DNA from: Pandoraea communis
Lineage (GTDB): Bacteria; Pseudomonadota; Gammaproteobacteria; Burkholderiales; Burkholderiaceae
DNA: 64,000 nt
Assembly: GCF_902459745.1 (NCBI RefSeq)
Contig: NZ_CABPSJ010000004.1
Location: 124,001 to 188,000 of the forward strand
Direction: 5' to 3'
Positions 1 through 8,077 of the stretch are shown here, piece after piece; the first letter of the stretch is position 1, and each line of letters opens with the position of its first letter. A program made the position numbers and the translations under genes. The notes beneath the pieces are model-generated. The model searched no databases, was not told the DNA's origin, and saw only the letters and a program-made list of their open reading frames with translations.

Positions 1-735
1 GCTGATGTTGTCCATGGTGCCGCCCTGCGCCATGCGCCCCATCAGCGCCATCGCGCGCTGACCGGTGGCATCGTCGAACGCCACCTTCTTTTCCGACGCG
101 TCCAGTATCTTGCCGCCCATCGAGTACACCAGCGATTGCCACAGCCAGTTGCCGGAGATGCGCCAGTCGAAGTACAGGCCGCTGGTGCCGGCAGTGGCTT
201 TGCGCGATGCGTCCGACACGCGCAGGATGTCGTCCCAGGTCTTGGGCAACTGCGCCGCGGTCGTCCCGGCTTTGCCCAGCAAGTCCATGTTGTAGTAGAC
301 GATGGGCGTGGACAGTGCGAACCCGATGCCGGCCTGCTTACCCTGGATCTGCCCGAGTGCCAGCAGGGAGGCGCTGTAGCCGCTTTGCTCCCAGTGCTTC
401 TCCTGCCGGATGAAGGGCGTCAGATCGACGGCGATGCCGCGATCCACGAAGATGCGCTGCCGGTTCAATCCCTGGAACGAGACATCCGCCAACTGCTTGG
501 TGACCGCGTGGCGCAGCGCCTGCTGGGCAGCCACTTCGTATTCAGGCGTGGGAGAGCGGAACTTGACCGTGTAGTCGGGGAACTTCTCGGAGAACTTCCG
601 GGCGATGGCATGCTGCGTGTCGTTGAACAGCTCCGGGTACGGATAGTCCACGATCAGCTCGACCTTGGCGGCATGAGCCACGCTCAGCAGGGACAGCGCG
701 CCGAGGATGGCGGCGGCGAATTTCAGTTTCATCAT
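1..735 (-). CDS. Extracellular solute-binding protein of a carbohydrate/glycerophosphate ABC importer (UgpB-like), partial
   Basis: The C-terminal part is cut off by the window edge; 245 residues are visible. The start ATG at 735 is preceded by a good GAAGGAG ribosome site. Residues 1-22 form a typical Sec signal peptide (Lys-rich start, hydrophobic core, AHA cleavage site), so the product should be periplasmic. The mature part has the family 1 solute-binding look: an early beta strand (KVELIVDYPYPE), then the GKQAGIGFALSTPIVYYN segment that shapes the ligand cleft in UgpB/MalE-type proteins. It is the last gene of an operon running phosphatase-ATPase-permease-permease-binding protein, 8 nt after the second permease. 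The substrate cannot be read from sequence; a phosphorylated polyol or sugar is an inference from the neighbouring phosphatase. Confidence 0.85.
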   Translation of the reverse strand, partial: MMKLKFAAAILGALSLLSVAHAAKVELIVDYPYPELFNDTQHAIARKFSEKFPDYTVKFRSPTPEYEVAAQQALRHAVTKQLADVSFQGLNRQRIFVDRGIAVDLTPFIRQEKHWEQSGYSASLLALGQIQGKQAGIGFALSTPIVYYNMDLLGKAGTTAAQLPKTWDDILRVSDASRKATAGTSGLYFDWRISGNWLWQSLVYSMGGKILDASEKKVAFDDATGQRAMALMGRMAQGGTMDNIS

Positions 736-743
736 CAACTCCT

Positions 744-1586
744 TCAAGCTTTGACGCCCGCAAAAGTGACGCCTTCGATAAAGCGCTTTTGCGCGAACAG
801 GAAAAACACAACCAGCGGAATCGTGATCATCACGGTGCCCGCCATCAGGGGGCCGTAGTCGCTGCCGGCATCCTCGTTGGCGAAGAACATGGCCCCCAGC
901 GGCGGCGTGGCCAGGTCCTGGGTACTGATAACCAGCAGCGGCCAGAAATAGTCGTTCCAGTGCCACACGACCGAAAAGATGGAGAAGGCCACGACCGACG
1001 GCATGCACGCGGGCAGGACCACGCGCCACACCAGCTCGAACTCGCCCATGCCGTCGAGCCGCGCGGCGTGGATCAGGTCGTCGGGGACACCCTTGATGGC
1101 TTGACGGAACATGAAGATGCCGAAGGCTGATGCGACGAACGGAATGATCAGTGCCGCGCGGCTGTCCAGCAGCCCCAGGTGGTACAGGAAGACGTACAGC
1201 GGGATTGCCGTTGCCTGGAACGGCACCATCAACGACAGCATCACCAGCCCCCAGGCGAGGCGGCTGCCGCGAAAGCGCAGCTTGGCAAAGCAGTAGGCGG
1301 CGGGGAAAGCCAGCACGATTTGCGCGGCCAGTATGCCAAGGCACACCACCACGCCGTTGAACAGGTAGCGCAGCAGCGGCACGCGGGTGAGCGCGGCACG
1401 GTAGTTCTCCCAGGCGGCCCAGTCATGCGGCAATAGCCGCAAGCCGGCATCGAAAATCTCGCTGGCGGGCTTGAGCGAGATGGACACCATCCACACGAAG
1501 GGCAGCAGGTACAGCAGGGCCAGCGTCATCAGCAAGGCATGACGCACGCAGCGGCCTGCCAGCGAGGGGGCGAGAGGGGAGCGCAT
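744..1586 (-). CDS. ABC importer inner-membrane permease, UgpE/MalG type
   Basis: A 280-residue binding-protein-dependent permease of the carbohydrate uptake class (CUT1). Six hydrophobic segments are visible, the first around residues 17-37. The EAA loop contacting the ATPase lies near residues 190-205 (IHAARLDGMGEFELVWRVVL). The start ATG at 1586 shares one base with the stop of the upstream permease (TGATG), so the two are translationally coupled, as expected for heterodimeric permeases. An alternative reading that extends further upstream only overlaps the neighbouring permease in another frame. Function follows confidently from the family; the transported compound is unknown. Confidence 0.9.
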   Translation of the reverse strand: MRSPLAPSLAGRCVRHALLMTLALLYLLPFVWMVSISLKPASEIFDAGLRLLPHDWAAWENYRAALTRVPLLRYLFNGVVVCLGILAAQIVLAFPAAYCFAKLRFRGSRLAWGLVMLSLMVPFQATAIPLYVFLYHLGLLDSRAALIIPFVASAFGIFMFRQAIKGVPDDLIHAARLDGMGEFELVWRVVLPACMPSVVAFSIFSVVWHWNDYFWPLLVISTQDLATPPLGAMFFANEDAGSDYGPLMAGTVMITIPLVVFFLFAQKRFIEGVTFAGVKA

Positions 1587-2461
1587 CAGTAGTGGGTCCT
1601 TTTTTCCATGCCCCTGTGCTGCACCAGGGTGAGCAGGAAGATGCAGGCCACGAAGACCACCGTCATGGCGGAGGCGTAGCCCATCCTGAAAAAGCCGAAG
1701 CCTTCGGCATAGATGCTGTGCAGCAGCACATCGGTGGCCTTGTTGGGGCCGCCCTGTGTGAGCACGTGCACGGTGTCGAACACTTGCAGCGCGCGAATGG
1801 CGCACACCGTGACGACGAACAGCATCGTTGGACCGAGCAGCGGCAGCAGCAGCCGGAACAGGCGGTCCACCGGATTCGACATGCCGTCGAGCAAGGCGGC
1901 GTGGCGCAGCTCCGGCGGAATGGCCTTGAGGCCTGCAAGGAACATCACCATGGCCAGGCCCGACATCTGCCAGATGCCGATCGCCGCCAGCGTGGGCAGC
2001 GCCAGGTCGTAGTCCCGCAGCCAGTTGTACGGCCCGAGGCCTACTAAGCCGAGCAATCGGTTGAGCAGGCCTAGCGTGGGGTGCAGCATGAACTGCCAGA
2101 CCACGGCCATGCCGATCAGCGTGGAAGCCACGGGCAGGAACAGGGCGGTGCGGTAGAAGCCGCGCAGGCTGGTGTGGGCTTCGATCAGCAAGGCGCTGAG
2201 CAGGCCGATGGCGATGGCGCCGAGCGATACCCAGACGAGGTAGTAGACCGTGTTGCGGAACGCCTTGCGAAAGCCCGGGTCATCCCACAGCTCACGGTAG
2301 TTATGCAGGCCGATCCAGTCGAAGTGGCTGGCGCCGAACTGCCAGTCGGTCAGCGACATCACGGCCACGATGCCCATGGGGGCGAGCAGTAGCAAGGCGG
2401 TCAGCGCCAGACTGGGCAGCAGCATCAGGGAGGTTTGCAGGCGGGGCACTGACATGCTCAT
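1586..2461 (-). CDS. ABC importer inner-membrane permease, UgpA/MalF type
   Basis: A 291-residue CUT1-class permease with an N-terminal membrane segment (about residues 10-35) and further hydrophobic segments. An EAA loop (LRHAALLDGMSNPVDRLFRL) sits near residues 185-205. Its ATG at 2461 overlaps the stop of the upstream ATPase gene in an ATGA arrangement, and its stop overlaps the next permease. The tight packing indicates one transcript and stoichiometric synthesis. It should pair with the UgpE-type permease to form the channel, energised by the neighbouring ATPase and fed by the binding protein at the left edge. Confidence 0.9.
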   Translation of the reverse strand: MSMSVPRLQTSLMLLPSLALTALLLLAPMGIVAVMSLTDWQFGASHFDWIGLHNYRELWDDPGFRKAFRNTVYYLVWVSLGAIAIGLLSALLIEAHTSLRGFYRTALFLPVASTLIGMAVVWQFMLHPTLGLLNRLLGLVGLGPYNWLRDYDLALPTLAAIGIWQMSGLAMVMFLAGLKAIPPELRHAALLDGMSNPVDRLFRLLLPLLGPTMLFVVTVCAIRALQVFDTVHVLTQGGPNKATDVLLHSIYAEGFGFFRMGYASAMTVVFVACIFLLTLVQHRGMEKRTHY

Positions 2462-3543
2462 GCCTCCACGCGGCGGCCTTGCGCGTCGAAGAAAACGGCC
2501 TGCGACGGGGGAATATATAGCGTCGTCGCATCGCCCTCGCGCACGGGCTGCATCGCGTCAGCCACCACCGTGATTTCTTCCTCGCTTGCCGTGCGCGCGG
2601 CCACGACCTTCTCGCTGCCCGCGTACTCCACCGATTGCACGCGTACCTTCACGGGCCACGCCCCGCTGGCGGCGTGCCACAGGAACTGGTGCGGGCGCAC
2701 GCCCACCTCCACGGCCGGAGCGGGCGTGGCTTGGGCGGTACCCTCCGGCAGCGATCTCAGCGACAAGATATTGATCCGTGGCGATCCGACGAAACGGGCC
2801 ACCTCCTTGCTGACCGGGCGCTGGAACAGCGCCTCCGGGGTGTCGAGTTGCAGGATGCGTCCGTTCTTCATGACCGCTACGCGATCGGACATGGACATCG
2901 CCTCGTGCTGGTCGTGCGTGACGTACACGAAGGTCACACCCAGTTGGCGGTGCAGCGCACGGATTTCGCCGCGCAGCGACTGGCGGAGGTTGGCATCGAG
3001 GTTGGACAGCGGTTCGTCGAACAGGAACAGCGAAGGACTGCGCACCATCGCGCGCGCCAGCGCGACGCGCTGGCGCTGACCGCCCGAGAGTTGTGCGGGC
3101 TTGCGCTCCCAGAGGTGGTCGATGCCCAGGGTCTGGGCCACTTTGCGTCCGCTTTGCTCCACCTGCGTATGTGTGCGGCGCACGGCGGGGCTAGCGTGCC
3201 GTACGAGCGGCAGCCGCTGCCAGAACGAGAGCTGACGCATCAACAGCGGCGTGCAGATGTTGGCGCCCACGGTCATGTGCGGATACAACGCGTACGACTG
3301 GAACACCATCGCGCAGTCGCGCTCGGATGGCGTTTGCGCCAGGATGCTCTGATGGTTGCGCCGGATGTCGCCACTGTCGGGCAGATCCAGCCCGGCCAGA
3401 AGCCGCAGCAGCGTGGACTTGCCGCACCCGGAAGCCCCCAGCAGCGTCAGGAATTCGCCATTGCGGATATGCAGATCCAGCCCGTCCAGAACCGTTGCGT
3501 CGCCGTAGCGTTTGGTGATGCCTTGGATGTCGATGTGTGGCAT
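2458..3543 (-). CDS. ABC importer ATPase, UgpC/MalK type
   Basis: A 361-residue ATPase. Walker A is GASGCGKST (residues 36-44), followed by the Q-loop in VFQSYALYP, signature LSGGQRQR, Walker B LFLFDEP and a switch histidine in THDQ. The C-terminal third looks like the TOBE regulatory domain of MalK/UgpC proteins. The stretch between the Q-loop and the signature is about 18 residues longer than in typical UgpC proteins (FWQRLPLVRHASP region), a small insertion in the helical subdomain. The start at 3543 was chosen because the conserved N-terminus MPHIDIQGITKRYG begins there, 5 nt after the phosphatase stop. A longer upstream reading overlaps the phosphatase and has no similarity. Confidence 0.93.
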   Translation of the reverse strand: MPHIDIQGITKRYGDATVLDGLDLHIRNGEFLTLLGASGCGKSTLLRLLAGLDLPDSGDIRRNHQSILAQTPSERDCAMVFQSYALYPHMTVGANICTPLLMRQLSFWQRLPLVRHASPAVRRTHTQVEQSGRKVAQTLGIDHLWERKPAQLSGGQRQRVALARAMVRSPSLFLFDEPLSNLDANLRQSLRGEIRALHRQLGVTFVYVTHDQHEAMSMSDRVAVMKNGRILQLDTPEALFQRPVSKEVARFVGSPRINILSLRSLPEGTAQATPAPAVEVGVRPHQFLWHAASGAWPVKVRVQSVEYAGSEKVVAARTASEEEITVVADAMQPVREGDATTLYIPPSQAVFFDAQGRRVEA

Positions 3544-3548
3544 GGCGG

Positions 3549-4205
3549 TCAGCAGCCCAGCAGCCGGGCCAGTTGTGTGAAGGACTCGAAGCGCAGCGCC
3601 GCAGGTGACAACTCGTTCAGGTGCCGGTGATAGCCGCACAGGTGCGCGGCGAAGGGCACGCCCGCCGCGTGCGCGCATTGTGCGTCGATGCACGAATCGC
3701 CCACGAACAGTGTCTCGCCTGGTGAGGTCGAGAGTTGCGCCAGGCAGGCGTGCAGCGGTTGCGGGTGGGGCTTGGGGTGCGCTGTGTCTCCCAGACAGAT
3801 CAGCGCGTCGACGGCGGCGTCCAGGCCGTGGTGCCGTAGCAGCCGCAGGGCGCTGGCGCGATCGCGATTGGTGCAGATGCCGATACGTGCGCCAGCCGCC
3901 TGCACTTGTGTCAGCAGCTCCGGCACGCCGGGGTACAGCGACGCGTCGAGCAAAAAGTCGTTCAGATAGCGGGCTAGCAGCTGCGCGTGTTCACGCGCCT
4001 GTTGCTCGGTGGAGATCGCCGCTTGTGCCATCGCCAGCGCGAACATGGGGGCGATGCCCGCGCTTAGTTCCTGCTTCAGCCGTCGCAAGTCGAGGGCTTG
4101 GCCGGGTAGGTGGGCATGCAGCGTAGCAACGAGGCTGGGCCAGCTGTCAATCAGCGTGCCATCCAGGTCGAAAATGGCGGCCTTGTAGGTGATTTCGAAT
4201 TTCAT
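3549..4205 (-). CDS. HAD-IA phosphatase (phosphoglycolate phosphatase/Gph-like)
   Basis: A 218-residue haloacid-dehalogenase hydrolase and the first gene of the ABC-transporter operon. The nucleophile motif is FDLDGTLID (Asp13 and Asp15), motif II is GICTNRD, the motif III lysine lies in HPKPHPQPL, and motif IV is FVGDSCIDAQCA. The cap is helical and inserted after motif I, as in Gph and PgmB. A cytoplasmic phosphatase at the head of an importer operon suggests that a phosphorylated solute is imported and dephosphorylated, but the substrate is not determinable here. The start ATG at 4205 has no strong ribosome site, and the operator-like repeats begin immediately upstream. Confidence 0.85.
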   Translation of the reverse strand: MKFEITYKAAIFDLDGTLIDSWPSLVATLHAHLPGQALDLRRLKQELSAGIAPMFALAMAQAAISTEQQAREHAQLLARYLNDFLLDASLYPGVPELLTQVQAAGARIGICTNRDRASALRLLRHHGLDAAVDALICLGDTAHPKPHPQPLHACLAQLSTSPGETLFVGDSCIDAQCAHAAGVPFAAHLCGYHRHLNELSPAALRFESFTQLARLLGC

Positions 4206-4278
4206 GATCGAAAATGTACGAATAGATCATGAAATTCATGTGACAACGATCATTTTCGATCTTAATTTGATCGATCAT
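4206..4278. promoter_or_regulatory. Divergent control region with several inverted repeats (candidate DeoR-type operator)
   Basis: The 113-bp gap between the divergent phosphatase and regulator genes is far more AT-rich than its surroundings. GATCGAAAATG (4206-4216) has its exact reverse complement CATTTTCGATC at 4251-4261. CATGAA/TTCATG arms lie at 4228-4233 and 4235-4240, and the palindrome TGATCGATCA at 4268-4277. DeoR-family repressors such as GlpR bind repeated TTCG-containing half-sites, so these repeats are the best candidates for autoregulation and control of the importer operon. The repeats are seen directly; the binding is inferred. Confidence 0.6.
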
Positions 4279-4318
4279 GGTTTTTGAATCACAATAGCAC
4301 CCACCGAGCGAGGGCCGA

Positions 4319-5107
4319 ATGATCAAAGCTGAACGACACCAACGAATCCTGGCGCGCATGCAAGAGGCGGCATCTGTCACTGTGAAAGATCTGGCCAAGG
4401 CCTTTGCCACGTCGCCCATCACCATCCGACGCGACCTGATCGAGTTGGGCGAGCGCGGTCTGCTTGAGCGCACCCACGGCGGTGCGATTGCGACTCATGA
4501 GGTTTTCGCCGAAGGCTCGGCGCGCTACGAGATGTACAACTACGGTGAGCGCAACCATCAGCAGTCACAGGAAAAGGCCGCCATCGCCGAATGCGCCGCG
4601 CAGTTCGTCAGCGATGGCGACAACATTCTGATCAACGCCGGCACGACCGCACAGGCGTTGGCGCAGGCGCTGCGCGGGCACCAGGACCTGCACGTCATCA
4701 CCAACGGTCTGACTGTGGCCAGCACTTTGGGCCAGGGCGTGCGGACCAGCGTGTACGTCCTGGCCGGGCGGCTGGACGAGCGTAAGCAGGCCACCATCGA
4801 GCACCCTGGCGTAGAGGGCTTTTCACGCCTCCAGGTGCGCGAGGCGTTCCTTGGTGTGCATGCAATATCGACTGAAGGTATCTACATGCGCGATTCGGAG
4901 GACGCCAATATGAACCGCGCATTCATGGATGCCGCCCGACAGGTGACCGTGTTGGCCGACCACACAAAATTTCAGGCGTTCGCCAGCTTCCTGATTGGTG
5001 GCTGGACACGGGTTCATCGTCTAGTCACCGACGAACTGGCCGATCAGGAAGTCCTGCAAGCCATTCGTGAACAAGGGGTAGATGTGGTCGTCGTCGAGGG
5101 GCTCTAA
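4319..5107 (+). CDS. DeoR/GlpR-family transcriptional repressor
   Basis: A 262-residue protein with an N-terminal DeoR winged helix-turn-helix (about residues 6-56; TVKDLAKAFATSPITIRRDL, then GLLERTHGGA, the family hallmark). The C-terminal sugar-phosphate sensor domain is of the ISOCOT fold (ILINAGTTAQALAQAL, VITNGL). The start at 4319 has an upstream GAGCGAGGG ribosome site. It diverges from the phosphatase-ABC importer operon across a repeat-rich control region, the usual layout for a local repressor. Members of this family respond to phosphorylated sugars or polyols, consistent with the linked phosphatase. The exact effector is unknown. Confidence 0.9.
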   Translation: MIKAERHQRILARMQEAASVTVKDLAKAFATSPITIRRDLIELGERGLLERTHGGAIATHEVFAEGSARYEMYNYGERNHQQSQEKAAIAECAAQFVSDGDNILINAGTTAQALAQALRGHQDLHVITNGLTVASTLGQGVRTSVYVLAGRLDERKQATIEHPGVEGFSRLQVREAFLGVHAISTEGIYMRDSEDANMNRAFMDAARQVTVLADHTKFQAFASFLIGGWTRVHRLVTDELADQEVLQAIREQGVDVVVVEGL

Positions 5108-5116
5108 ATCCAACTG

Positions 5117-5503
5117 TTAATGCTTTTTTTGTATCAGTTCGATCTTGTAGCCATCCGGGTCTTCCACGAAGGCGATGATCGTGGTGCCGCCCTTGACCGG
5201 CCCGGCTTCACGGCTGATTTTCCCGCCGGCCGCGCGAATCTTGTCGCAGGCTTGATAGGCGTCATCGACTTCGACGGCCAGATGGCCGAACGCGGTGCCG
5301 ATTTCGTACTTTTCCACGCCCCAGTTGTAGGTCAGTTCGAGCACGGTGTTCTCCGACTCGGCGCCGTAGCCGACGAACGCCAGCGTATACTTGTACTCAG
5401 GGTTCTCGCTCTGACGCAGCAGTTGCATGCCGAGCACGCGTGTGTAGAAATCGATCGAGCGCTGCAGGTCGCCGACGCGCAGCATGGTATGGAGCATTCG
5501 CAT
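5117..5503 (-). CDS. gloA: Glyoxalase I (lactoylglutathione lyase)
   Basis: A 128-residue VOC-fold enzyme converting the methylglyoxal-glutathione hemithioacetal to S-lactoylglutathione in the cytosol. The metal ligands match the E. coli enzyme: His5, Glu56, His74 and Glu122. [18 protein letters not shown] is nearly identical to the E. coli N-terminus, which fixes the start at 5503 rather than an in-frame ATG 51 nt upstream. The length is close to the usual 130-135 residues for the short nickel-type enzyme. It is the last gene before the convergent DeoR regulator. Confidence 0.96.
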   Translation of the reverse strand: MRMLHTMLRVGDLQRSIDFYTRVLGMQLLRQSENPEYKYTLAFVGYGAESENTVLELTYNWGVEKYEIGTAFGHLAVEVDDAYQACDKIRAAGGKISREAGPVKGGTTIIAFVEDPDGYKIELIQKKH

Positions 5504-5613
5504 GGTGTGATTAACGTGTGGGGACAACGAGACCTCGATTGTACCCGCGTCCATGAAAATGAGCCGTGTTCATGTGGCGTTGAGAAATTCTGATAATCAG
5601 AATCGGTGTTCGC

Positions 5614-6558
5614 TCAGAATTCCGGCAACCACTCGGGAGCGTGCGACTTGAGGGTATCGCGCGCCGCCTCGAATTCCGGAAAGATCGACGCCACGGCCTG
5701 CCAGAAACGAGGCCCGTGGTTCATTTCCTTCAAGTGCGCCAACTCGTGCGCGACCACGTAATCGATCACGCCGAGCGGGAAATGGATCAGGCGCCAGTTC
5801 AGGCGAATGCGCCCGTCGGCACTGCAACTGCCCCAGCGAGTCGATGCCGACGACAGCCCCAACGCCGAATAGCGCACACCAAGCCGCTCGCCGTAGACTT
5901 CCAGCCGTGTCGTGAAGAGCTTGCGCGCTTCCTGTTGCAGCCAGCCCTGCACGCGGTCGCGCATTTGTTCCGGCGCGGCCTGTGGCGGCAGTTCGAGCCA
6001 CAGCGTGTGTGTATGAATGTCGTATTGCGCGGCGCCCGCTCGTTCGCCAAGCCGCACGGTCAGCGTGTGGCCGAGGTACGGCAGCGTGGCGCCGTCGATC
6101 CAGGTCACGCGTGGCACCACACGACGTGCAGCGCGCTCGCGAAACTCGGTGATCTTGTTGAAGATCCAGCGCTTCTTCTCGACGATGGCGGCTTCCACAT
6201 CGGCAAGCGTGACCCAGCGCGGGGCGGTCACGGCGAGCCCCGATTCGTCGATCATGAACCCGATGGTCCGGCGCGAGGAGCGCTTGAAGCGGTAATAGAT
6301 CGCATGGCCGTCGAGCACGATCACGCGTTCGCCGTTGGCGGGTGTCCGGCGCGGGCCGGTGGTGCTGCCAGGCGGGGCGGCTTGCAGCGTGTTCGTGTCT
6401 GCCACCGATGGGCTTAATGCCGCGGACGGGCCGGGGGCATCGGTGGCCACGCCATTGGCTTCGGCGGCGGGGTTGCCGAACAGATCGAGTTCCATCTGGG
6501 GAGCAGGTGTCTCATGCCGGGAGCGGATGTCGCGGGTAGCGGGTAGGACTTTCGACAT
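5614..6558 (-). CDS. YgjP/WLM-like zinc metallopeptidase domain protein (M48 superfamily, DUF45)
   Basis: A 314-residue predicted metal-dependent hydrolase. The catalytic motif HELAH is near residues 271-275, followed by MNHGPRFW. The upstream WGSCS motif and the RxxxRLNWRL segment are typical of the YgjP-like family. The N-terminal 65 residues are low in complexity and rich in Pro, Ala and Thr, probably disordered. The substrate is unknown for the family. It sits 21 nt downstream of the PlsC-like gene and may be co-transcribed with it. Family assignment is confident; biological role is not. Confidence 0.85.
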   Translation of the reverse strand: MSKVLPATRDIRSRHETPAPQMELDLFGNPAAEANGVATDAPGPSAALSPSVADTNTLQAAPPGSTTGPRRTPANGERVIVLDGHAIYYRFKRSSRRTIGFMIDESGLAVTAPRWVTLADVEAAIVEKKRWIFNKITEFRERAARRVVPRVTWIDGATLPYLGHTLTVRLGERAGAAQYDIHTHTLWLELPPQAAPEQMRDRVQGWLQQEARKLFTTRLEVYGERLGVRYSALGLSSASTRWGSCSADGRIRLNWRLIHFPLGVIDYVVAHELAHLKEMNHGPRFWQAVASIFPEFEAARDTLKSHAPEWLPEF

Positions 6559-6579
6559 GAGACGGTCTCGGCGTGCGGG

Positions 6580-7365
6580 TCAGGTCCGGGGTGAGGCGTC
6601 GGGCTTGTCGGCCGAGGGGGACGCGTTCGCTCTCGGCTTCGACGTGTAGGCGTCCGGGTCGATGCGCACCATTTCGCGTTCGATCCATTCGGCCACGTCG
6701 GCGTTGACGGCTTCGGGTGTGCGGCCCGCCGTTTCAATGACCGGCCCGATCGATACGATCACTTCGCCCGGGTACTTCTTGAACGAGTTGCGCGGCCAGA
6801 CACGTCCGGCATTGTGCGCGATGGGCACGACGGGCGCGCCGGTCGTTGCTGCGAGCCGGGCGCCGCCCGACTTGTACTTGTTGCGCGAACCGGTCTTCGT
6901 ACGCGTGCCTTCCGGGAACATGATGATCCACGAACCCTCCGCCAGACGCTCGCGGCCTTGTGCGACGACCGACTGAAAGGCGTCGGTGCCCTTGCTGCGG
7001 TTGATGTGAATCATGCTGAGCAGACCCAGCGCCCAGCCGAAGAACGGTACGTAGAGCAGCTCGCGCTTGAATACGTAGCACAGCGGGCGAGGCATGAGCG
7101 CGGGCAGTGCGACCGTCTCCCAGGCCGACTGATGTTTCGACAGGATGATCGCGGGGCGGTCGGGCAGGTTCTCCCAGCCAATGACCCGGTAACGCATCCC
7201 GCACAGCTTGTCGCCCACGCGAATCACGACTTTGCACCAGCCCGCCGCGAACCAGTAACGCTGCACGCGCGACAGGAACGGAAAGGACACGATGCACGCG
7301 ATGGCGTACGGAATCGTCCAGACGATCAGGAAGATGAAGAAGAGAATCGAACGAAATTGCAGCAT
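6580..7365 (-). CDS. 1-acyl-sn-glycerol-3-phosphate acyltransferase family protein (PlsC-like)
   Basis: A 261-residue membrane-associated acyltransferase of the LPLAT/PlsC family, likely acting in phosphatidic acid synthesis. An N-terminal membrane helix spans about residues 6-28. The catalytic block is KHQSAWET, with His78 and an acidic residue five positions on, Glu83 rather than the textbook Asp (Hx4E instead of Hx4D). The second block FPEGTRTKTG is intact. The start at 7365 fits the hydrophobic N-terminus. An apparent long fusion with the upstream phosphatase is only an open frame through gmhB. It follows gmhB after 86 nt. Confidence 0.88.
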   Translation of the reverse strand: MLQFRSILFFIFLIVWTIPYAIACIVSFPFLSRVQRYWFAAGWCKVVIRVGDKLCGMRYRVIGWENLPDRPAIILSKHQSAWETVALPALMPRPLCYVFKRELLYVPFFGWALGLLSMIHINRSKGTDAFQSVVAQGRERLAEGSWIIMFPEGTRTKTGSRNKYKSGGARLAATTGAPVVPIAHNAGRVWPRNSFKKYPGEVIVSIGPVIETAGRTPEAVNADVAEWIEREMVRIDPDAYTSKPRANASPSADKPDASPRT

Positions 7366-7451
7366 CGGGTTTTGGCCTGGGGTGGGGTGCCGGAGCGATT
7401 GTCCTACGCGTTTTGACGCGTGTCCTGGGTCATGTGGCGGGCGAGCGCCAC

Positions 7452-8045
7452 TTATGCGCTCTTGGCGTTCTCTTCGGCGAGCAGGTCGTTCACGAAGGCT
7501 TGCAGGCTGTCGTGCACCCGTGTGCCTTCGGGCAGATTGCCGGCGGCGAGCGTTTTCTTGCCCTTGCCGGTGAGCACCAGATGCGGTTTCGCGCCCACTG
7601 CGGCGGCGGCCTGCAAATCGCGCAGCGAGTCGCCCACGGCCGGCACGCCGGTCAGATCCGTCTCGTAGCGCCGCGCGATTTCCTGGAACATGCCGGGCTT
7701 CGGCTTGCGGCAGTCGCAGGCGTCGGCGGCGGTGTGCGGACAGAAGAACACCGCGTCGATGCGCCCGCCAGCGGCAGCCGCCAGCTTCGACATCTTCGCG
7801 TGCATGGCGCCGAGCGTTGCCATGTCGAACAGCCCGCGCCCCACGCCCGACTGGTTCGTCGCCACTACGACCCGGTACCCCGCCTGATTCAGACGGCCGA
7901 TCGCCTCGAGACTGCCGGGCAGCGGCACCCACTCGTCCTTTGACTTGATGAACTGGTCCGAGTCGGCGTTGATGACGCCGTCACGGTCGAGAATCACGAG
8001 CTTGCGGGCGGCGGGGCCGGGGGTACGATCTTTGCGCGAATCCAT
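7452..8045 (-). CDS. gmhB: D-glycero-beta-D-manno-heptose-1,7-bisphosphate 7-phosphatase
   Basis: A 197-residue HAD phosphatase that removes the C7 phosphate in ADP-heptose synthesis for the lipopolysaccharide core. The nucleophile motif is LDRDGVIN (Asp20 and Asp22), then ATNQSGVGRG. The zinc-binding loop CPHTAADACDCRKP with its Cys/His ligands distinguishes GmhB from other HAD enzymes. It lies 32 nt downstream of glyS, with plsC next, an order common in Burkholderiales. The related histidinol phosphatase is less likely because no his genes are near. Confidence 0.92.
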   Translation of the reverse strand: MDSRKDRTPGPAARKLVILDRDGVINADSDQFIKSKDEWVPLPGSLEAIGRLNQAGYRVVVATNQSGVGRGLFDMATLGAMHAKMSKLAAAAGGRIDAVFFCPHTAADACDCRKPKPGMFQEIARRYETDLTGVPAVGDSLRDLQAAAAVGAKPHLVLTGKGKKTLAAGNLPEGTRVHDSLQAFVNDLLAEENAKSA

Positions 8046-8077
8046 GGCGAACGGGCTTCCGGGACGTTAAGCCGCAG

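Noticed and set aside
6580-7932. Apparent fusion of the acyltransferase with an upstream 190-residue Arg-rich domain
   Set aside because: The upstream part is gmhB read in another frame; the acyltransferase has its own start at 7365.
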